Below, in pieces: positions 13,590-16,570 of a stretch of DNA of 16,570 nucleotides (positions are counted from its first letter, which is position 1; every line of letters begins with the position of its first letter). The stretch spans positions 1-16,570 of the forward strand of contig JAEXRB010000041.1 in assembly GCA_023438325.1 (NCBI GenBank), given 5' to 3'. This DNA comes from Pseudomonadota bacterium. GTDB lineage: Bacteria > Pseudomonadota > Gammaproteobacteria > Xanthomonadales > Xanthomonadaceae. The notes under the pieces are model-generated. The model saw nothing but the letters and a program-made list of their open reading frames with translations, made no database searches and was not told the DNA's origin. The translations under genes and the position numbers were made by a program.

Positions 13590-16570
13590 TCAGTTCCGGG
13601 TGATGTAGATGGACACCCCGCTGAAGTTGCTGCTCTTGGGGCGCAGGCCGATGTAGTACCAGCCACTTGCAGGCGCGTTGATAGTCACGCTTTCTTCGTT
13701 TCCGGCATTGGCGGAAAGGTGGGCATAGGCCGTGGCGGACGGCCAAACGCCTGCATCACCCACGTACATGTCGGCATCACCTGTGCCGCCGACGCTGTTG
13801 ATCGTCAGCGAATTTGTACCTGCCGGCACGTAGGTCAGGAACCAGGTGAACCAGTTGGCATTGGATTGTTCGGCACCACTGCGCTTGCAGCCGGGGTCCA
13901 GCTGACGGACATCGGTTGCGGTGCATTCGGGCAGGTCGGGAAGGCTGGGCTCGACCGGTTCTTCCTCATCCTCCTCGAACAGAACCACTGCCGTAACGCC
14001 GGCAAAGCTGCCACCGCCCTTGGGGAAAAGGGTGACGTTGTGGTAGCCGGATACGGGGGCGGTCAGCGCGATGGTCTCGTTGCTGCCGGTGAACGTTGAG
14101 GATGCCTCGAAGATAGTGGTGGTCGGGTAAGCAGAGCCGGGCAGGCTGTAGTACATGTCTGCATCGCCGCTGCCGCCGAAAGTGCGGATCGTGGCCTTGG
14201 CCGGAGCCGATCCGGCCAGCACCTGGAAATAGAACGTCTTGCTGTTGTTCCCGTTCGCGCTCAGGCCGACGATCTTGCAGGACGTTGACAGGATGTAGTC
14301 GTTTTCGCAGTCAGGCAGATGCGCCACGTCCGGAATCGGATCGGGGTTTTCGCCCGGATCTGGTTCGGGCTCAGGTTCCGGATCCGGTTCTTCGCCATCG
14401 CCAAACGAAGGGTCGATGTCTTCCTGCCCTGGCATCAGCCAATACGCATACACGTCCACGCCAGAGAAATAGTCGCCGTTCTTGGCATGCAGGCCGATAT
14501 TGATCCAGACGTTCGGCGTCGGATTCTCGATGACGATCTCTTCGGTGTTGCCGACATCGTTCGAAGACCATGCGCCGACGGTTGTCGGATAAGGCCAGGT
14601 GGGTGAAGGCGCGGCGTAAATGTCCACGTCACCCAGGCCATTGCGGGATTTGATCTTCAGCGTCTTCACGTTGGCGGGCGGAATGATCGACAGCCAGATC
14701 ACGCTGCTGCCGCTGGCCTGAAGGATGCCATGTTTGCAGCCATTGGCGAGCGAGGTGTTGGACGAACAGACGGGCAGTTCAACCGGGATGTTCAGCGGCG
14801 GCGGCAGAGGCGCCTCGCCTTCGAACTCATCGGAGAAAATGCGCGAGGCGACATCTTGATTGCACGAGGTGGTGTCGGTGTTGTTGAGCAGATAGCAGTC
14901 CAGCCAGGTGCGGAACTCCTGATCCTTGCCATCGCGCACGTTGTCCAGCCAATTGCGGTAGCCGGGGGCATAGTCACCTGCGCGTGCAACGGCGAGCATG
15001 GCATCCATGCTGCTGCGATAACGCTCGAACATGAAGCGTGTGGCCAGGTAGCCCCATGTGTAGATGTTGTCCTGCGGGCTTACCCCGTACTGATTGTTGA
15101 ACACCGTGGACAACGGCACGTTGCGGCTGGGTGTGTCGCCGACATACCAGGCATTGTCATCGTTGCGGGTGAGGAAGGAGCCCGCCATCTGTTCGGCGAT
15201 GGTTGCCACGCCGGGAGAAGGCGCGGGCAGGTTGCTCAGGAAGAACTGCGCCATGTACTCGCCGACGCCTTCGGTGAACCACACCGCCGAATAGGGCGCC
15301 GTGCCCGGCAAGGCACCGAAACCGCCCTTGAAGTTGTAACGCCCATCGAGGTAGTGGGTGTATTCGTGGTGCAGATTCCACGGCTCCCAGATGCCCGACG
15401 GACGCGTCCAGCTGCTCGGGGCGACGAACGTGATGAAGCGCGGCGTGTTGCCCGGATTGGACGGCGTGCCTTCCAGGTAGATGCCGCCGTTGTTGGTGGA
15501 ATTGCCGAAGAAGGTGGTGGAGTAGGAGGTGTAGTGGTTCTGGTTCTTGAAAATGACCACTTCCAGCGTGTCGTTGAAATCGTCCGCGACGGGCTGGTCT
15601 TCCGTGGTGCCCATCAGGGTCATGAAGGCACTCTTCTGCTGCGCCAGCGTCTCGCAGATGTAGTCGAGCTGCGTGGCGGTCAGGTCGTGATTGCGGATGC
15701 GCAGCTTGCCGGCGTGGCAGACGCGGGTCTGCGCTGACGGCAGGATCATTTCCTGCAAGTCCTGCATCGCGGTGCATACGCCGGGGCCATACCACGCGCA
15801 GTTGGCACTGTCGTACCAGTGCACCATCTCGGCCAGCTTCAGGAAAACATTCGGTTGGTTTTCCAGCGAGTAGATCGAGGTCAGCGATTTGACCAGATCA
15901 CGGGTTTCCTGCCGGAACGTGGCATCGCTCGTGATCTTCAGGAACCGGCCCAGTTCATAAGCTGCATCGGTCATCAGATAGGAGGTCTGGCTCAGGCTGC
16001 AATCCACCGCGCAGTTGTCGCGGACGAAATCGCGCAAGGCCTCGCGGAAGCCCTTGTCGTCGGCGATCGTGTTGGCTTCGCTGTTCGGTTCCCATTGCAG
16101 GTTGTAGGCCAGCACATTGACCTGGCTGACCGCGCCGCGCATTTCGAAAATGCCGCGATAACTCGCGCTGTCGTAGTTGTCGAGCACCTTGGCCAGGGTA
16201 TCGAAGTTTTCGGTGATGGCATCCAGGGCCCTGATGAGGATCAGCGAATCGCGCAGCACGTAGCCATGTTCGGCCGATGCCGGTGCGTTGAGGTTGGGGT
16301 GGTTGCCGAAAGCCCTGATGGCGCTCTTGAGCAGCGCATGGAAGGCGGGTGTATCGAAGGTCAGCGCACTGCGGTCACTGGCGTAGTAGCCGGTGCGAAG
16401 AAACATGATCAGTTGCGTGATCTTCGTGCTGTTGTTGCCCGGGTAGCTTTGCGCCGCGGCCAGATAAGCCTCGGCCACGGCGGTCATTTTTGCCTCGGTG
16501 AAGATGGCCGCATCGAGCGTGCCATCGGCGCTGAAGTTTTCGTTGACACAGGCCACGCTGGCCGCCTGCA
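13590..16570 (-). CDS. Secreted microbial collagenase, peptidase family M9, with three C-terminal PPC domains (5' end outside window)
   Basis: 992 codons are visible and the frame is still open at the right edge, so the start codon and signal peptide lie outside (a GTG at 16556 is internal). Numbering from that GTG, residues ~10-340 match the M9 N-terminal activator region, rich in paired Cys. The zinc site HEYTH is at 397-401 and the third ligand is Glu429 in WFTEGVGEYMA. The 28-residue spacing from the last His is that of clostridial collagenases. Residues ~593-988 hold three PPC domains, each with G-x-GD-x-D-x-Y (GLGDVDIY, GSGDADMY, GTGDADMY) and each preceded by LPxC and a later C-K. An acidic Pro-rich linker (EPDPEPEPEPDPGENPDP) separates PPC1 and PPC2. 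No PKD domain is seen. It would be exported to degrade collagen or similar protein; PPC domains are often processed after secretion or bind substrate. Two terminators follow. Confidence 0.93.
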   Translation of the reverse strand, partial: QAASVACVNENFSADGTLDAAIFTEAKMTAVAEAYLAAAQSYPGNNSTKITQLIMFLRTGYYASDRSALTFDTPAFHALLKSAIRAFGNHPNLNAPASAEHGYVLRDSLILIRALDAITENFDTLAKVLDNYDSASYRGIFEMRGAVSQVNVLAYNLQWEPNSEANTIADDKGFREALRDFVRDNCAVDCSLSQTSYLMTDAAYELGRFLKITSDATFRQETRDLVKSLTSIYSLENQPNVFLKLAEMVHWYDSANCAWYGPGVCTAMQDLQEMILPSAQTRVCHAGKLRIRNHDLTATQLDYICETLAQQKSAFMTLMGTTEDQPVADDFNDTLEVVIFKNQNHYTSYSTTFFGNSTNNGGIYLEGTPSNPGNTPRFITFVAPSSWTRPSGIWEPWNLHHEYTHYLDGRYNFKGGFGALPGTAPYSAVWFTEGVGEYMAQFFLSNLPAPSPGVATIAEQMAGSFLTRNDDNAWYVGDTPSRNVPLSTVFNNQYGVSPQDNIYTWGYLATRFMFERYRSSMDAMLAVARAGDYAPGYRNWLDNVRDGKDQEFRTWLDCYLLNNTDTTSCNQDVASRIFSDEFEGEAPLPPPLNIPVELPVCSSNTSLANGCKHGILQASGSSVIWLSIIPPANVKTLKIKSRNGLGDVDIYAAPSPTWPYPTTVGAWSSNDVGNTEEIVIENPTPNVWINIGLHAKNGDYFSGVDVYAYWLMPGQEDIDPSFGDGEEPDPEPEPEPDPGENPDPIPDVAHLPDCENDYILSTSCKIVGLSANGNNSKTFYFQVLAGSAPAKATIRTFGGSGDADMYYSLPGSAYPTTTIFEASSTFTGSNETIALTAPVSGYHNVTLFPKGGGSFAGVTAVVLFEEDEEEPVEPSLPDLPECTATDVRQLDPGCKRSGAEQSNANWFTWFLTYVPAGTNSLTINSVGGTGDADMYVGDAGVWPSATAYAHLSANAGNEESVTINAPASGWYYIGLRPKSSNFSGVSIYITRN

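Noticed and set aside
14730..15737. 335-codon plus-strand frame over the collagenase
   Set aside because: Antisense to the zinc-site region of a clear M9 peptidase; no domain features of its own.

Overview
The window looks like chromosomal DNA of a high-GC gammaproteobacterium, most likely in the Xanthomonadales/Lysobacterales. This rests on the protein families, the GC-rich third codon positions and the gene set (a type-1 PEP carboxylase, Fur-controlled hemP, a giant DUF11-type surface protein and a Vibrio-type M9 collagenase). The genus cannot be fixed from sequence alone. No tRNA, rRNA, insertion sequence or CRISPR array was seen.

Layout. (1) 1-450, minus: N-terminal part of PEP carboxylase (ppc), running off the left edge. 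(2) 451-645: divergent control region with a near-leaderless ppc promoter candidate and a 37-bp palindromic Fur-type operator lying on the hemP promoter. (3) 646-1484, plus: hemP and a 208-residue unrecognised protein, probably one iron-regulated unit. (4) 1593-2333, plus: an OmpR-type response regulator with no kinase beside it. (5) 2636-11962, plus: one gene of 3,108 codons, more than half of the window, encoding a secreted surface protein. It has a signal peptide, a unique N-terminal domain, 19 tandem immunoglobulin-like DUF11 modules, and a C-terminal Pro/hydrophobic/Arg tail resembling IPTL/PEP-CTERM-like sorting signals. (6) 11981-12010: a bidirectional terminator between the converging giant gene and purD. 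(7) 12083-13375, minus: purD. (8) 13439-13571: two intrinsic terminators on the minus strand. (9) 13590-16570, minus: a secreted M9 collagenase with three C-terminal PPC domains, start outside the window.

The gene set mixes housekeeping functions (ppc, purD) with functions facing the outside of the cell: heme uptake, a very long adhesin- or stalk-like protein, and a collagen-degrading protease. That would suit a predatory, saprophytic or host-associated lifestyle, but no operon links the surface protein to the collagenase, so a joint function is inference only.

The giant protein is the most remarkable object. Its modules are not uniform. Residues ~197-2114 hold twelve long modules of two alternating types (A and B, best seen in modules 3-12). 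Residues ~2115-3075 hold seven shorter C modules, each with a C-x9-C cysteine pair. All 19 modules keep a Lys in the first strand, an Asp or Glu in the middle strand and an Asn in the last strand. This is the layout of self-forming isopeptide bonds. The acidic residue changes from Asp to Glu between modules 13 and 14. The gene also contains no TTA, CTA or TCA codon, which leaves an artefactual 9.6-kb open frame on the opposite strand.
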